A stretch of 64,000 nt of DNA from Bacillus sp. 123MFChir2 (lineage in GTDB: Bacteria > Bacillota > Bacilli > Bacillales > Bacillaceae_G): positions 1 through 64,000 of the forward strand of contig NZ_KB910935.1 in assembly GCF_000383235.1 (NCBI RefSeq). Reading direction: 5' to 3'. Below are positions 25,826-34,136 of this stretch, piece after piece. Each line of letters begins with the position of its first letter. Within the stretch, counting starts at the first letter, position 1. Under the pieces are notes generated by a model. It was given only the letters and a program-made list of their open reading frames with translations. It ran no database searches and was not told the DNA's origin. The position numbers and the translations under genes are program-made.

Positions 25826-26009
25826 TTTTCATTTTTCAGCATATAGGTTGCTGCCATGAAGATAAAAATGGACCTACACCTTACCTTGCTACCTTTCTTT
25901 GTTTTAAAACTTTGTGCGTGGCAGAAAAAGGCCCTGACTGTTACTATGCACGGCCAGACGCTCTCGTCCTCCCCAAAAAAGAAAGGGGTTTTTATGTCAG
26001 TTTTTCATA
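25826..26009 (+). repeat. bcr1-type repeat, right end truncated
   Basis: Contains CATATAGGTTGCTGCCATGA, GTGCGTGGCAGAAAAAGGCC and CATGCACGGCCAGACGCTCT; the terminal AATTTGCATCTATATA is missing after GTCAGTTTTTCA. Confidence 0.75.
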
Positions 26010-26042
26010 GAGTGACTGAGTAGTTACACTATGTCTTTCTTT

Positions 26043-26408
26043 TTATTGTATCGTTAAAAGTTTCCCTCTCGCATTGAGCGGAATATCTTCTTTATCTATT
26101 TCAACTAACCTCTCAGCATAACGCCCTTTAGCGATTATTTCCAATGGTTCGTTTTGTTTTAACATTTTTTGAATCGTTTTTGTAATCTTCTGTTCCCGTC
26201 CATCTTCATCGTATCCAACAAACTCATATTCATACCAGCCATCCCCAATATGTTGACCAATACCTTTTACGACTGTGTAATACGCTTTCGTTTGATAAAA
26301 CGGATTATATTTATCAATTACTGGACCAAGCTTTGTTGGTAATAGTAAGACAACGACAGCAATACTAGCAAGTACCCCCAAAAATACACGTCTCTGTATT
26401 TTTCCCAC
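26043..26408 (-). CDS. YxeA family (DUF1093) protein
   Basis: 121-aa protein with an N-terminal hydrophobic segment (RVFLGVLASIAVVVLLLPT), then a small beta-rich domain with NPFYQTKAYYTVVKGIGQHI and GYDEDGREQKITKTI, which I recognise as the YxeA family. In B. subtilis yxeA lies in the yxdLM-yxeA operon controlled by the BceR-like regulator YxdJ. Start is GTG at 26408 with AAGGGGGG upstream. The promoter at 26450-26513 shares its box with the divergent micropeptide promoter, which fits control by a YxdJ-type regulator. Confidence 0.8.
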   Translation of the reverse strand: MGKIQRRVFLGVLASIAVVVLLLPTKLGPVIDKYNPFYQTKAYYTVVKGIGQHIGDGWYEYEFVGYDEDGREQKITKTIQKMLKQNEPLEIIAKGRYAERLVEIDKEDIPLNARGKLLTIQ

Positions 26409-26449
26409 TTTGGTTTCCCCCCTTGCACTTTATACGTAACCTTTCTCTC

Positions 26450-26513
26450 AGTTTAGAGAAAAAAAGAAACGCCTACCATTGAACTGCCTTACACTTCTAT
26501 TACAAAAATGTAA
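26450..26513 (-). promoter_or_regulatory. TTACA-N4-TGTAA class promoter of the yxeA-like gene
   Basis: Reverse strand: TTACATTTTTGTAA (26513 to 26500), 6 nt, TGTAAG, 7 nt, AATGG, 20 nt, TAAACT (26455 to 26450). The inverted repeat is shared with the divergent promoter at 26500-26563, but each side has its own TGTAAG and G/AATGG elements. Confidence 0.8.
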
Positions 26514-26563
26514 GCTTTCTGTAAGCTAACTCGATGGTTAAAGCGCCCCTGTTTTCGTACAAT
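26500..26563 (+). promoter_or_regulatory. TTACA-N4-TGTAA class promoter of the 26635 micropeptide
   Basis: TTACAAAAATGTAA (26500-26513), 6 nt, TGTAAG, 7 nt, GATGG (26533-26537), 20 nt, TACAAT (26558-26563). Confidence 0.85.
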
Positions 26564-26634
26564 GAAATCAGAAACAAGGCAGCAACAAATAAAAACCTGT
26601 TTCTACTAAATCAAACAAGTAAGGAGAGATTATA

Positions 26635-26739
26635 ATGGAAAGCCAAATGACTTTTAACAAATTTGATTACGCTGGGCTTGCTAGCGGCGCGGCTCTTCTT
26701 ACAGCATTCATTTACGTTGCCGCAGTGATTCTTATATAA
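26635..26739 (+). CDS. Hydrophobic micropeptide, K-x-D family (34 aa)
   Basis: ATG at 26635 with AAGGAGAGATTATA upstream; 34 codons. N-terminus MESQMTFNKFDYAGLASG, then one hydrophobic helix containing ALLTAFIYVAAVILI. It is a close relative of the peptide at 27887 and shares the N/T-K-x-D...G...LTA pattern with the tandem array at 12262-12536. Own promoter, about 70-nt leader and a terminator shared with plsC. Function unknown; a membrane-inserted regulatory or protective peptide seems possible. Confidence 0.85.
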   Translation: MESQMTFNKFDYAGLASGAALLTAFIYVAAVILI

Positions 26740-26776
26740 TTTTGTGTCCCCTTTCCCCTTATATAGATAAATTTGA

Positions 26777-26806
26777 AAAGACGACCTTCTATGCCAGGTC
26801 GTCTTT
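26777..26806. terminator. Bidirectional terminator between the micropeptide and plsC
   Basis: AAAAGACGACCT pairs with AGGTCGTCTTTT. Confidence 0.85.
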
Positions 26807-26817
26807 TCCTATTACTA

Positions 26818-27426
26818 TTATGCTGTTTTATCTTCTTGCAACGTTTCTTTTAACTGTGTAAACGTCTCATTTAATTTTTCTGTCATCAATTGCATCACTT
26901 CTTTACGATCCATCTGTGCTGACTGCTCCACTTGAATCGGGTCACCAAAAATTAATTGCGCTCTTTTTCCGCGAAACAATTCTTTTAAACTGTTAGGCCC
27001 AACGTATGCAGCCGGAACTAATGGAACATTAGAACGAAAGGCAATTGTAACTGCTCCAGCTTTCAATGAAGTCGCTTCTGCTGATCTCGTTCCACTCGGA
27101 AAAATCCCAACAACCTTTCCTTCTTTTAATAACCTAGATGGAATTTTCAGCGTACTCGGTCCCGGATTTTCACGGTCAACCGGAAATGCATTTACGCCCT
27201 TAAAAAACCAATTTCCAAATTTACTTTCAAACAATTCCTTTTTGGCCATATAGTAAATTTTTGTCGGTAACATCCCCGTTGCTAACATGACGACATCCAT
27301 CCAACTTGTATGAGTACAAGCTACCACATATGCTCCGTTTTGCGGTAATTTTTCTCTTCCATATACTTCCACTTTTCCAAATGTTTTAAATATATATTTC
27401 AACAGCCTTACAATGAATGTATACAT
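26818..27426 (-). CDS. plsC: 1-acyl-sn-glycerol-3-phosphate acyltransferase
   Basis: Membrane-associated enzyme that acylates lysophosphatidate to phosphatidate in phospholipid synthesis. 202 aa. Catalytic block CTHTSWMDVV (HX4D) near residue 37 and the substrate motif FPSGTRSAE near 109; KGVNAFPVDREN fits block II. Start ATG at 27426 with AAGGGAACAGGTCGA upstream. Single gene flanked by two micropeptide loci. Confidence 0.9.
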   Translation of the reverse strand: MYTFIVRLLKYIFKTFGKVEVYGREKLPQNGAYVVACTHTSWMDVVMLATGMLPTKIYYMAKKELFESKFGNWFFKGVNAFPVDRENPGPSTLKIPSRLLKEGKVVGIFPSGTRSAEATSLKAGAVTIAFRSNVPLVPAAYVGPNSLKELFRGKRAQLIFGDPIQVEQSAQMDRKEVMQLMTEKLNETFTQLKETLQEDKTA

Positions 27427-27468
27427 TCGACCTGTTCCCTTCTACAATTTAATTTTTATAACTGTATT

Positions 27469-27611
27469 TATATAAATTCAATTTGACTTTCCCACACACA
27501 AGTCGCCACCATGCTGAACAAAAAGTAGCCTATACTTGCCTTCTCTCTTTGTTTAAACATTGCCTGTGGCAAAAAAGGGTTTTATGCCAGTTTTTGAATT
27601 TGATTTATATA
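27469..27611 (+). repeat. bcr1-type repeat, internally shortened
   Basis: Begins TTATATAAATTCAATTTGAC and ends GAATTTGATTTATATATT; the CCACCGAAAAAG and CATGGCCAG parts are deleted (GTGGCAAAAAAGGGTTTTAT joins the halves). Confidence 0.7.
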
Positions 27612-27680
27612 TTTTTAATTATAACACTAAGTATTAATAGTTGGTAATAAAATTAAGTGACAATTTTTAAAATCTTTTCC

Positions 27681-27744
27681 TTACAAAACTGTAATTCTAA
27701 TGTAAGCTAACTCGATAGTTACTTTCTTATACCTGTCATATACT
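27681..27744 (+). promoter_or_regulatory. TTACA-N4-TGTAA class promoter of the 27887 micropeptide
   Basis: TTACAAAACTGTAA (27681-27694), 6 nt, TGTAAG, 7 nt, GATAG (27714-27718), 20 nt, TATACT (27739-27744). The leader from here to the ATG is about 135 nt, longer than in the sister gene. Confidence 0.85.
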
Positions 27745-27886
27745 TAAAGCAGCAACAGGGCAACACAAATACATCGAAAAGGCACTCACATACTAAACAT
27801 GGATAGCAACTACAATGCAGCTCGTGTTTCCCCCTACCGATGCAAAAATGGTTGCTACTACATTACATAAGTAAGGAGAGATAACT

Positions 27887-27988
27887 ATGAACAACATTAC
27901 CTTTAACAAATTTGATTACATGGGACTTGTAAGCGGTGCGGCTCTTCTTACAGCAGTTATTTACGCACTCGCACATGTCCTTGTATAA
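27887..27988 (+). CDS. Hydrophobic micropeptide, K-x-D family (33 aa)
   Basis: ATG at 27887 with AAGGAGAGATAACT upstream; 33 codons beginning MNNITFNKFDYMGLVSG with a helix containing ALLTAVIYALAHVLV. About 65 percent identical by eye to the peptide at 26635. Own promoter of the shared class, own terminator. Function unknown. Confidence 0.85.
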   Translation: MNNITFNKFDYMGLVSGAALLTAVIYALAHVLV

Positions 27989-28012
27989 CCCCCTTCCCCT
28001 TTATATAAATGA

Positions 28013-28050
28013 AAAGTGCTGCTTGTAATTCTACAAGCAGCACTTTTCAT
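28013..28050. terminator. Bidirectional terminator after the micropeptide
   Basis: AAAAGTGCTGCTTGTA pairs with TACAAGCAGCACTTTT; overlaps the end of the molybdate regulator gene. Confidence 0.85.
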
Positions 28051-28976
28051 TTTGTTTCATATATAATTTCACCTGTTTTACTTATATCATAACCACCAAT
28101 AGCACGCAATTCATTGTGAAATTCAGGAGACTGCAATACCTCTTTTACTGTTTCAATCAGCTCAATATTTTCTCCTGTCTTTAAAATCACTAAATCGTAA
28201 CGTTCTTGTATAAGTGGAACAAAATCTACATTTACAATTTGGGCTACTTTTTCTGTCCCTACTCCTACATCAGCCTTTCCATTTGCAACTTGAGAAGCAA
28301 TGCCAATATGATTTGATTCTTCCCAATTGTAACCACAAATGCCCATTTTCGATATTCCATTTATACGCAATTGTTCATCGACAAGAACACGAATACCAGA
28401 TCCTCTTTCCCTATTTACAAATTGAATGGATGGATTACATAAATCATTCCATGTCTTTATTTGTTTCGGATTTCCTTTTTTCACATAAAAACCTGATGTT
28501 CTTGATAATAAATTCATAACAATGCAAGGCTGTCCAACTAAAATTCGTTTTACATACGGAATGTTGTATTCTCCCGTATCCCCATCGAACAAATGAAGAC
28601 TAACAATGTCTCCTTTTCCTTGATACATCTGAACCAAACTTGTTAAACTCCCTTGATACGCCCGCAATATATTAGAAGCTTTCAAACGGCTCTCTACATG
28701 TTTCGTTAACATATCTAAAGATAAATCTTGTCCACTGATAATACAAGAATCAGATTTACTAGGCGGATTCATTACTTGTATAGATGAAGAAACTACCTGT
28801 ACTTTTCCTGTTTTCATCTCTGTAATATATTGCTCTAAATCACTTGCATCAACACGCATTTGCCTACCAACTCGATAAGAGGGCAATTCACCTTTTTTAA
28901 TCAAATCATACACTGTTAACTTCGATACTTTTAACCGCTTCGCTACTTCTTCTGTTGTGTAGGAATGATGATCCAT
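28047..28976 (-). CDS. Excisionase-type HTH plus periplasmic-binding-like domain regulator (molybdate)
   Basis: 309-aa cytoplasmic regulator. Residues 1-55 form a MerR/excisionase-type HTH (YTTEEVAKRLKVSKLTVYDL, RVGRQMRVDASDLEQYI); residues about 85-300 form a PBP-like ligand-binding domain without a signal peptide. It is divergent from modA, so it probably senses molybdate or tungstate and controls modAB. ATG at 28976 with GAGGAATCGGTTT upstream. The ligand is an inference from gene context and domain order. Confidence 0.8.
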   Translation of the reverse strand: MDHHSYTTEEVAKRLKVSKLTVYDLIKKGELPSYRVGRQMRVDASDLEQYITEMKTGKVQVVSSSIQVMNPPSKSDSCIISGQDLSLDMLTKHVESRLKASNILRAYQGSLTSLVQMYQGKGDIVSLHLFDGDTGEYNIPYVKRILVGQPCIVMNLLSRTSGFYVKKGNPKQIKTWNDLCNPSIQFVNRERGSGIRVLVDEQLRINGISKMGICGYNWEESNHIGIASQVANGKADVGVGTEKVAQIVNVDFVPLIQERYDLVILKTGENIELIETVKEVLQSPEFHNELRAIGGYDISKTGEIIYETK

Positions 28977-29077
28977 AAACCGATTCCTCGCTTTCTGCCT
29001 TCATTGTAACAAAAATAACCGTTTTGCTTCTATTTATTTTCACTATCGTGAGAAAAATCACAACATAACTAATTATA

Positions 29078-29113
29078 ACTATTTATAATTAAATATATTT
29101 AGTTATAATTAAA
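29078..29113. promoter_or_regulatory. Inverted-repeat operator in the modA/regulator intergenic region
   Basis: TAATTATAACTA (starting about 29079) and TAGTTATAATTA (ending about 29112) are exact inverse complements flanking an AT-rich centre just upstream of modA. A likely binding site for the divergent HTH-PBP regulator. Confidence 0.6.
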
Positions 29114-29141
29114 CTAGGGGGAAAAGAAGGGAGAAATGAAA

Positions 29142-29942
29142 ATGAACAAGTACATATTTCGCGTTACGTGCAGTATTTTACTCACACTACTTCTCGTAAT
29201 CAGTACGGGGTGTACAAGCACAAATAAACAAGAAAAAACAACAGCTAAAGAAGAAAAAATTGAACTTACCATTTCTGCAGCAGCTAGTTTACAAGATGCA
29301 TTAAAAGAGATTCAAACACAATATGAAAAGAAAGAACCAAATATAAAGCTCTCATTTAACTTCGACGGTTCTGGCAAGCTGCAACAGCAAATTGAACAAG
29401 GAGCTCCTGTTGATTTATTCTTCTCTGCCGCAGAAGATAAATTTCAAACACTCGTAACGAAAGGACTTATTGATCAGAAAGAAGGAAAAAATCTACTCGG
29501 CAATGAGCTAGTATTAGTTGTTCCTAAAGATAGTAATCTAAAAAATTTTCAATCGTTAAAAGATGAGCAAGTAACAAAAATCGCACTAGGTACACCTGAA
29601 TCCGTTCCAGCTGGAAAATACGCAAAAGAGGCGCTTACTCATTTAAATCTTTGGAACGACCTTCAAAATAAAGTTGTATACACAAAAGATGTGCGCCAAG
29701 TATTAACATACGTAGAAACAGGAAACGTGAATGCAGGGATTGTTTATAAAACAGACGCCCTTATTTCAAAAAGAGTAAAAATTACTACTACAGCACAGGC
29801 GAATTCACACGAACCAATCCGCTATCCATTAGGTATCGTAAAAGCAACGAAACATAAAAAAGAGGCAACTGCTTTTTATGAATATTTACAGTCTAAAGAC
29901 GCTATAGCCATCTTTAAAAAATATGGTTTTACAGTGCTGTAA
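29142..29942 (+). CDS. modA: Molybdate ABC transporter substrate-binding lipoprotein
   Basis: 266-aa exported lipoprotein that binds molybdate outside the membrane. Signal peptide with lipobox STGC, then the ModA pattern LTISAAASLQDALKEIQTQY, NFDGSGKLQQQIEQGAPVDL and GNVNAGIVYKTDA. I chose the ATG at 29142 (MNKYIF), 8 nt after AAGGGAG; the ATG two codons earlier is too close. modB follows after 8 nt. Confidence 0.92.
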   Translation: MNKYIFRVTCSILLTLLLVISTGCTSTNKQEKTTAKEEKIELTISAAASLQDALKEIQTQYEKKEPNIKLSFNFDGSGKLQQQIEQGAPVDLFFSAAEDKFQTLVTKGLIDQKEGKNLLGNELVLVVPKDSNLKNFQSLKDEQVTKIALGTPESVPAGKYAKEALTHLNLWNDLQNKVVYTKDVRQVLTYVETGNVNAGIVYKTDALISKRVKITTTAQANSHEPIRYPLGIVKATKHKKEATAFYEYLQSKDAIAIFKKYGFTVL

Positions 29943-29950
29943 TTGTAACT

Positions 29951-30625
29951 ATGATATTTGATACATTTTGGTCACCTATCATTCTTTCACTAAAAGTTGC
30001 TGCACTTTCTACGATCATTGTGATGGTATTCGGAACGATAATTGGCCGTGTTTTAGCCCGATCCTCGAAGCGCTATAAAATTTTATTAGAAACCATTTTT
30101 CTACTGCCGATGGTACTTCCGCCCACAGTAATAGGATTTTTCCTCATTATTATTTTTGGAAAAAACAGCCCCCTTGGTCAGTGGATTGAAACCTTGTTTA
30201 AACAATCGATTATGTTTACATCTTGGGCTGCTGTGATTGCTGCAACTGTAGTTGCATTTCCGCTTATGTACCAATCAGCGAAAACGGGCTTCATCATTGC
30301 CAATGAACAAATTGAAGACGGAGCTAGAGACCTCGGAGCAAATGAATTACAAGTGTTCTTACATGTAACATTACCACTCGCGTTCCCTTCTCTACTAGGC
30401 GGAATGATTTTAAGTTTCGTCCGCGCTCTAGGGGAATTTGGTGCAACGCTTATGTTCGCTGGTAATATTCCCGGTAAAACACAAACGATTCCAACCGCAA
30501 TTTATATGGCAATTGATGCAAGCAACATGCCACTTGCCTGGGCACTCGTTCTTACAACTGTCGGTATGTCAATTGTCTTTTTATTGCTCATTCAATTTAT
30601 CAATAAAAAAATAACATCTGTTTAA
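29951..30625 (+). CDS. modB: Molybdate ABC transporter permease
   Basis: 224-aa membrane permease with five or six helices. The EAA-type loop for ATPase contact is DGARDLGANELQVFLHVTLP, and RALGEFGATLMFAGNIPG is the hallmark of ModB/CysT permeases. It lies 8 nt after modA. No modC ATPase gene follows: a strong terminator comes directly after the stop codon. Confidence 0.92.
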   Translation: MIFDTFWSPIILSLKVAALSTIIVMVFGTIIGRVLARSSKRYKILLETIFLLPMVLPPTVIGFFLIIIFGKNSPLGQWIETLFKQSIMFTSWAAVIAATVVAFPLMYQSAKTGFIIANEQIEDGARDLGANELQVFLHVTLPLAFPSLLGGMILSFVRALGEFGATLMFAGNIPGKTQTIPTAIYMAIDASNMPLAWALVLTTVGMSIVFLLLIQFINKKITSV

Positions 30626-30655
30626 CAGTAGCTTTCGACAAAGCTACTGTTTTTT
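30625..30655 (+). terminator. Terminator after modB
   Basis: AACAGTAGCTTT pairs with AAAGCTACTGTT followed by TTTTAT. Confidence 0.85.
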
Positions 30656-30662
30656 ATATGAT

Positions 30663-30863
30663 GTAAATACAAATTGAAAAACAAACATAAACGCCCGTTT
30701 CTTTTTCAGATGAGCGAGAGAATCTGGCCATGCATAGAAGCGGTCAGGGCCTTTTCCTGCCACGTACGATGGTAAAACAAAGAGAGAAAGCGAGGGTGCG
30801 GTCACTTTGTTCTTTTACATAGCAACGACTTATATGTTGAAAAATCAAAATGGATGTATATAT
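30663..30863 (-). repeat. bcr1-type repeat, long copy, inverted
   Basis: Begins AAATACAAATTGAAAAACAA and contains GAGCGAGAGAATCTGGCCAT, CAGGGCCTTTTCCTGCCACG and CAACGACTTATATGTTGAAA. Confidence 0.8.
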
Positions 30864-30927
30864 TTCCCGCGAAATAAGATGAAAATATGCCTTCCTTGTA
30901 GAATGATAGAAGAAAAGGAGGAATTTC

Positions 30928-31416
30928 ATGTACAATCAAACACTTTGCTTTATAAAAAAAGGGAATGAAATATTAATGCTAAATCGAGAAAAATCACCGC
31001 TGCAAGGCTTGTGGAATGGTGTTGGTGGAAAAATGATAGAAACCGAAACACCAATGGCATGCATTCTACGTGAAATTGAAGAAGAGACAGGACTATATTT
31101 AACAGAGCAAGAAGTCACCTATAAAGGAACATTATCATGGACAATCGACAATACAAGTTCAAGTGGATTGTACCTGTTTACCACTAATCTCCCAGCTCAT
31201 ACTTCTTATCACACGCCGAAAAAAGTAGCTGAAGGTATTTTAGATTGGAAGCACATTTCTTGGATTTTATCTAACGAAAATAGAGGAATAAACTCTTTAA
31301 CAAAGTATTTTTTACCCACGGTTTTACAAGAAGAAGGCGTATATGACCATACTTCTGTTTTCCACAATAATCAGATTGTGCACTATGAACAAAGGGAACA
31401 TGTAAATGCAAAATAG
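30928..31416 (+). CDS. Nudix hydrolase (8-oxo-dGTP diphosphatase-like)
   Basis: 162-aa MutT-type Nudix protein. The Nudix box GX5EX7REUXEEXGU is complete in GGKMIETETPMACILREIEE followed by ETGL, at about residues 35-58. N-terminus resembles oxidised-nucleotide hydrolases (LNREKSPLQGLWNGVGG). Substrate not proven. ATG at 30928 with AAAAGGAGGAATTTC. Ends in a terminator. Confidence 0.85.
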   Translation: MYNQTLCFIKKGNEILMLNREKSPLQGLWNGVGGKMIETETPMACILREIEEETGLYLTEQEVTYKGTLSWTIDNTSSSGLYLFTTNLPAHTSYHTPKKVAEGILDWKHISWILSNENRGINSLTKYFLPTVLQEEGVYDHTSVFHNNQIVHYEQREHVNAK

Positions 31417-31438
31417 CCTCTTTAGCGGAGGCTATTTT
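31410..31438. terminator. Terminator between the Nudix and acetyltransferase genes
   Basis: AAATAGCCTC pairs with GAGGCTATTT, followed by TTC; serves both convergent genes. Confidence 0.8.
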
Positions 31439-31439
31439 T

Positions 31440-31982
31440 CTATATATTTCGGCAATACCGGTAAGATACGGCCGGTTCTTCTTCTGTACTTCCTTGATTC
31501 GGACGTTCAGATTGCTTTACAAATCCTTTTGCTTCATAAAAGGGAATTCCCTTTTCATTCCCCTCGGCAACCGACACCCACTGCTCTACAATCCCTTTTT
31601 CTTTTTGAATTTCTGTAAAATAATCTACTAACAATGTGCCGATTCCTTCTCTTCTTCGACTCGGATCTAAATAGAGGACAAAAATCTCTCCACAATTTTC
31701 ACCCGTTGTTCCTCCACCAATCGCCCCTACAACTTGCCCGTTTTCAAGTGCAACGAACCATCCATACCAATTTTCGTTATTCGTCAGTACTTCTTTATGA
31801 ATACGCTCATGATTATAGTATTCTTCAATGACACGATCGATATATTCCTGACTATGCAAACCTTCATATGTCGCTAGCCATCCATCTGTACAAACCTTGG
31901 CAATCCCTTCGACATGACTTATATCTGCTCTTACCACTTGAATCTTATTTGTTTTCTGTTCTTGCAATACATAACCTTCCAC
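31440..31982 (-). CDS. GNAT family N-acetyltransferase
   Basis: 180-aa acetyltransferase. The acetyl-CoA-binding motif A is visible as LYLDPSRRREGIGTLLVDYF near residue 105, preceded by the beta-strand GQVVGAIGGG. Substrate unknown. The start is uncertain: GTG at 31982 has AAAGGGG about 12 nt upstream; a nearby TTG is another option. Monocistronic. Confidence 0.8.
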   Translation of the reverse strand: MEGYVLQEQKTNKIQVVRADISHVEGIAKVCTDGWLATYEGLHSQEYIDRVIEEYYNHERIHKEVLTNNENWYGWFVALENGQVVGAIGGGTTGENCGEIFVLYLDPSRRREGIGTLLVDYFTEIQKEKGIVEQWVSVAEGNEKGIPFYEAKGFVKQSERPNQGSTEEEPAVSYRYCRNI

Positions 31983-32331
31983 AGCTTACATCCCCTTTAT
32001 ATTCTATTTTCCCCGTACTCCATCAATTTAAATGGATAAAAAATCCAAATTTTTATAATTTATTATATCTTCAAATTCCCACATAAACTATTACAATTTT
32101 CATATTCATAGAAATATACATTCTATTTGAATTTACTTTCTAAAAGAGACTCTTTCCTGTTATTATATGAAGGTGCCAAAAAAGGAGATATGAAAACGCG
32201 TTTATATAATGACTGCGTTCTCCTTATAAACATCACTACTTCATCGTTTTAACGATCACTTCTTAAGTGGAAAATTACCAATCATTAGAACTACATATAT
32301 TTTATTGCTATAACAAGAAGGGAGTCTTGTA
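31983..32331. other. Intergenic region upstream of glcU
   Basis: About 350 bp, AT-rich. It contains a GGAGATATGAAAACGC segment that could start a 20-codon leader ORF, and a facing GCGTTCTCC that can pair with it. ATGAAAACGCGTTTA is a two-mismatch resemblance to a CcpA cre site. No firm feature. Confidence 0.35.
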
Positions 32332-33183
32332 ATGGACATTTTATTAGCACTTCTTCCTGCATTAGCATGGGGAAACGTTTTATTAGTAAGTGTAAAAATG
32401 GGCGGCGGTGCATATAGCCAAACGGTAGGTATGACAATTGGCGCTCTATTCTTCGCAACAATTATGTATGCATTTACAACACCAGCACTATCTTTAACTA
32501 TATTAATTATTGGCTTTATTTCAGGTTTATTTTGGGCTTTAGGACAAGTTAATCAATTAAAAACAGTTCAAACATTAGGCGTTTCAACAACAGTTACCAT
32601 TTCAACAGGCATGCAGCTTGTAGCTACTTCTATCTTTGGGGTTATTGCCTTTCATGAATGGACAACTACTACTACAATCATTATGGGAACGATTGCAATT
32701 CTCTTAATCGTAGTCGGTGTTGTTTTTACTTCTTTAGATGATAAAGAAAATGCACAACCGCAGGGACAATTGAAAAAAGGGTTACTGACTCTAATTGTTT
32801 CGACTGTCGGTTATTTTATGTATGTAATCATTATTCGTTGGTACAATATTGATGGCTGGTCTGCTATTTTACCTCAAGCAGTTGGTATGTTTGTTGGAGC
32901 AGTTGTACTGACATTTAAGCATAAACCATTTAACAAATATGCAATTCGTAATATCTTATCTGGTCTACTCTGGGGAACAGGGAACCTATTCTTACTTCTT
33001 TCCTTACCACGAGTTGGCGTTGCAACAAGCTTCTCATTATCTCAAACAGGGATTGTCATCTCAACGTTTGGTGCAATTGTCTTCTTAGGTGAAAAGAAAA
33101 CAAAACGTCAAATGGTATTTATCGCGCTTGGTAGTGCTTTAATTATTGGCGGGGCTGTTCTACTTGGTTTGGCAAAAGCTTAA
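32332..33183 (+). CDS. glcU: Glucose uptake protein, GRP transporter family
   Basis: 283-aa protein of ten hydrophobic helices in the DMT-related GRP family. The start MDILLALLPALAWGNVLLVS and the conserved inner part FWALGQVNQLKTVQTLGVST fit GlcU/RhaT-like sugar uptake proteins. Start ATG at 32332 with AAGGGAGTCTTGTA upstream. Monocistronic; a bcr1 copy begins right after the stop. Confidence 0.9.
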   Translation: MDILLALLPALAWGNVLLVSVKMGGGAYSQTVGMTIGALFFATIMYAFTTPALSLTILIIGFISGLFWALGQVNQLKTVQTLGVSTTVTISTGMQLVATSIFGVIAFHEWTTTTTIIMGTIAILLIVVGVVFTSLDDKENAQPQGQLKKGLLTLIVSTVGYFMYVIIIRWYNIDGWSAILPQAVGMFVGAVVLTFKHKPFNKYAIRNILSGLLWGTGNLFLLLSLPRVGVATSFSLSQTGIVISTFGAIVFLGEKKTKRQMVFIALGSALIIGGAVLLGLAKA

Positions 33184-33185
33184 TG

Positions 33186-33358
33186 ATATATAGATGCAAA
33201 TTGAAAAACTAACATAAAAACCCTTTTCTTTTTTGATGAGCGAGAGCAACTGGCCATGCATAGAGGTGGTCAGTTCCTTTTCCTGCCACATGCAAAGTTT
33301 AAAACAAAGATAGACAGCAAGTAGCGGCCATGTTTTGTTCTGCATAGCAACGACTGGT
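33186..33358 (-). repeat. bcr1-type repeat, long copy, inverted
   Basis: Begins TATATAGATGCAAATTGAAA and ends GCATAGCAACGACTGG. Nearly identical over long stretches to the direct copy at 25057-25262. A run of eight C follows at 33361, at the junction with the next mosaic piece. Confidence 0.85.
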
Positions 33359-34136
33359 GCCCCCCCCTATCAATATTATATTTAGGCCCATCTATTATCT
33401 TTCCATCCTGTACTGTAAACTCATAATAAAATTGATTACCTGGACAATAACTTATATAAAACATTACACAAAGTATAAATTACTTATCATTGATGAAATT
33501 GGTTATTTGCCAATCAATCCAGAGGATGCAAAATTGTTTTTTCAGTTAATTAATTGATATGCGTTATGAAAAACGTAGTACGATTCTAACTACCAATGTC
33601 AATTTCAAATTGTGGTATGAAGTTTTTTAAGACACAAAAATAGCTAACGCCATATTGGATCGTGTATTACATCACGCCACAGTCGTTAGCATTGTTGGAA
33701 AATTTTATTGAATGAAGGATCATTTTAATAAAAAGAATGAGTAATTTTGTACATCCTTAGACAAGCAAAAGTGTACATGTTTAGGTTGACAATTACACCA
33801 AAGGGTGAAATCTGCCTGAAATGAATCTGAATTCATTCATAAATTGTTTGGATTAGCTGTTTAACCTCTCCACTAACAGAATATTGCCGTTCTATGTTTC
33901 TGGTAAAGTATTTTTGCACCAGAAAAGTTTTTGTACTTAGGGGTAGTGAAAATTCTTAATTTGATTGTTCTCCAAAACGAAAAAAATAAGCTTTTTTCTT
34001 ACAAATTAGTACAAAATTTTGTTCTGGGGGTAGTTGCATTGTCTTAGCTCGATAGCGATGGGCGGTACCCCAGGAAGAAGTGTTTTAACATACTTAAAAA
34101 TATGTTCACTAAAATTATGAATATTTCTCATATATA
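33359..34136. other. Mosaic of insertion-sequence debris downstream of asnO
   Basis: About 780 bp with no intact gene: an unrecognised coding-like fragment on the reverse strand (about 33362-33464), the istB remnant, a likely IS21-type end near 33745-33800, and an AT-rich stretch to 34136 with a GC-richer piece (GATAGCGATGGGCGGTACCC) that may derive from another IS. Confidence 0.5.
33462..33735 (+). pseudogene. Remnant of IS21-family istB (transposition ATPase)
   Basis: Translating across stops and frames gives KLLIIDEIGYLPINPEDAKL, RYEKRSTILTTNVNF, IANAILDRVLHHATVVSIVG and MKDH, which is the Walker B to C-terminal half of IstB. The N-terminal half with Walker A is gone and stop codons interrupt the frame. 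Downstream, TTGACAATTACACC and ACAAGCAAAAGTGTACATG look like an IS21-type terminal repeat region. Non-functional. Confidence 0.8.

Noticed and set aside
32187-32252. 20-codon leader ORF before glcU and a cre-like sequence
   Set aside because: Shine-Dalgarno is only 2 nt from the ATG, and the cre match has two mismatches.
33160-33464. Two open frames on the reverse strand
   Set aside because: First is bcr1 sequence. The second is part bcr1, part an unrecognised fragment without a start signal.
33925-34070. Second IS231-type end
   Set aside because: CCAAAACGAAAAAA resembles sequence near the IS231 end at 40280, but no CATGCCCATCAACTTAAG repeat is present.
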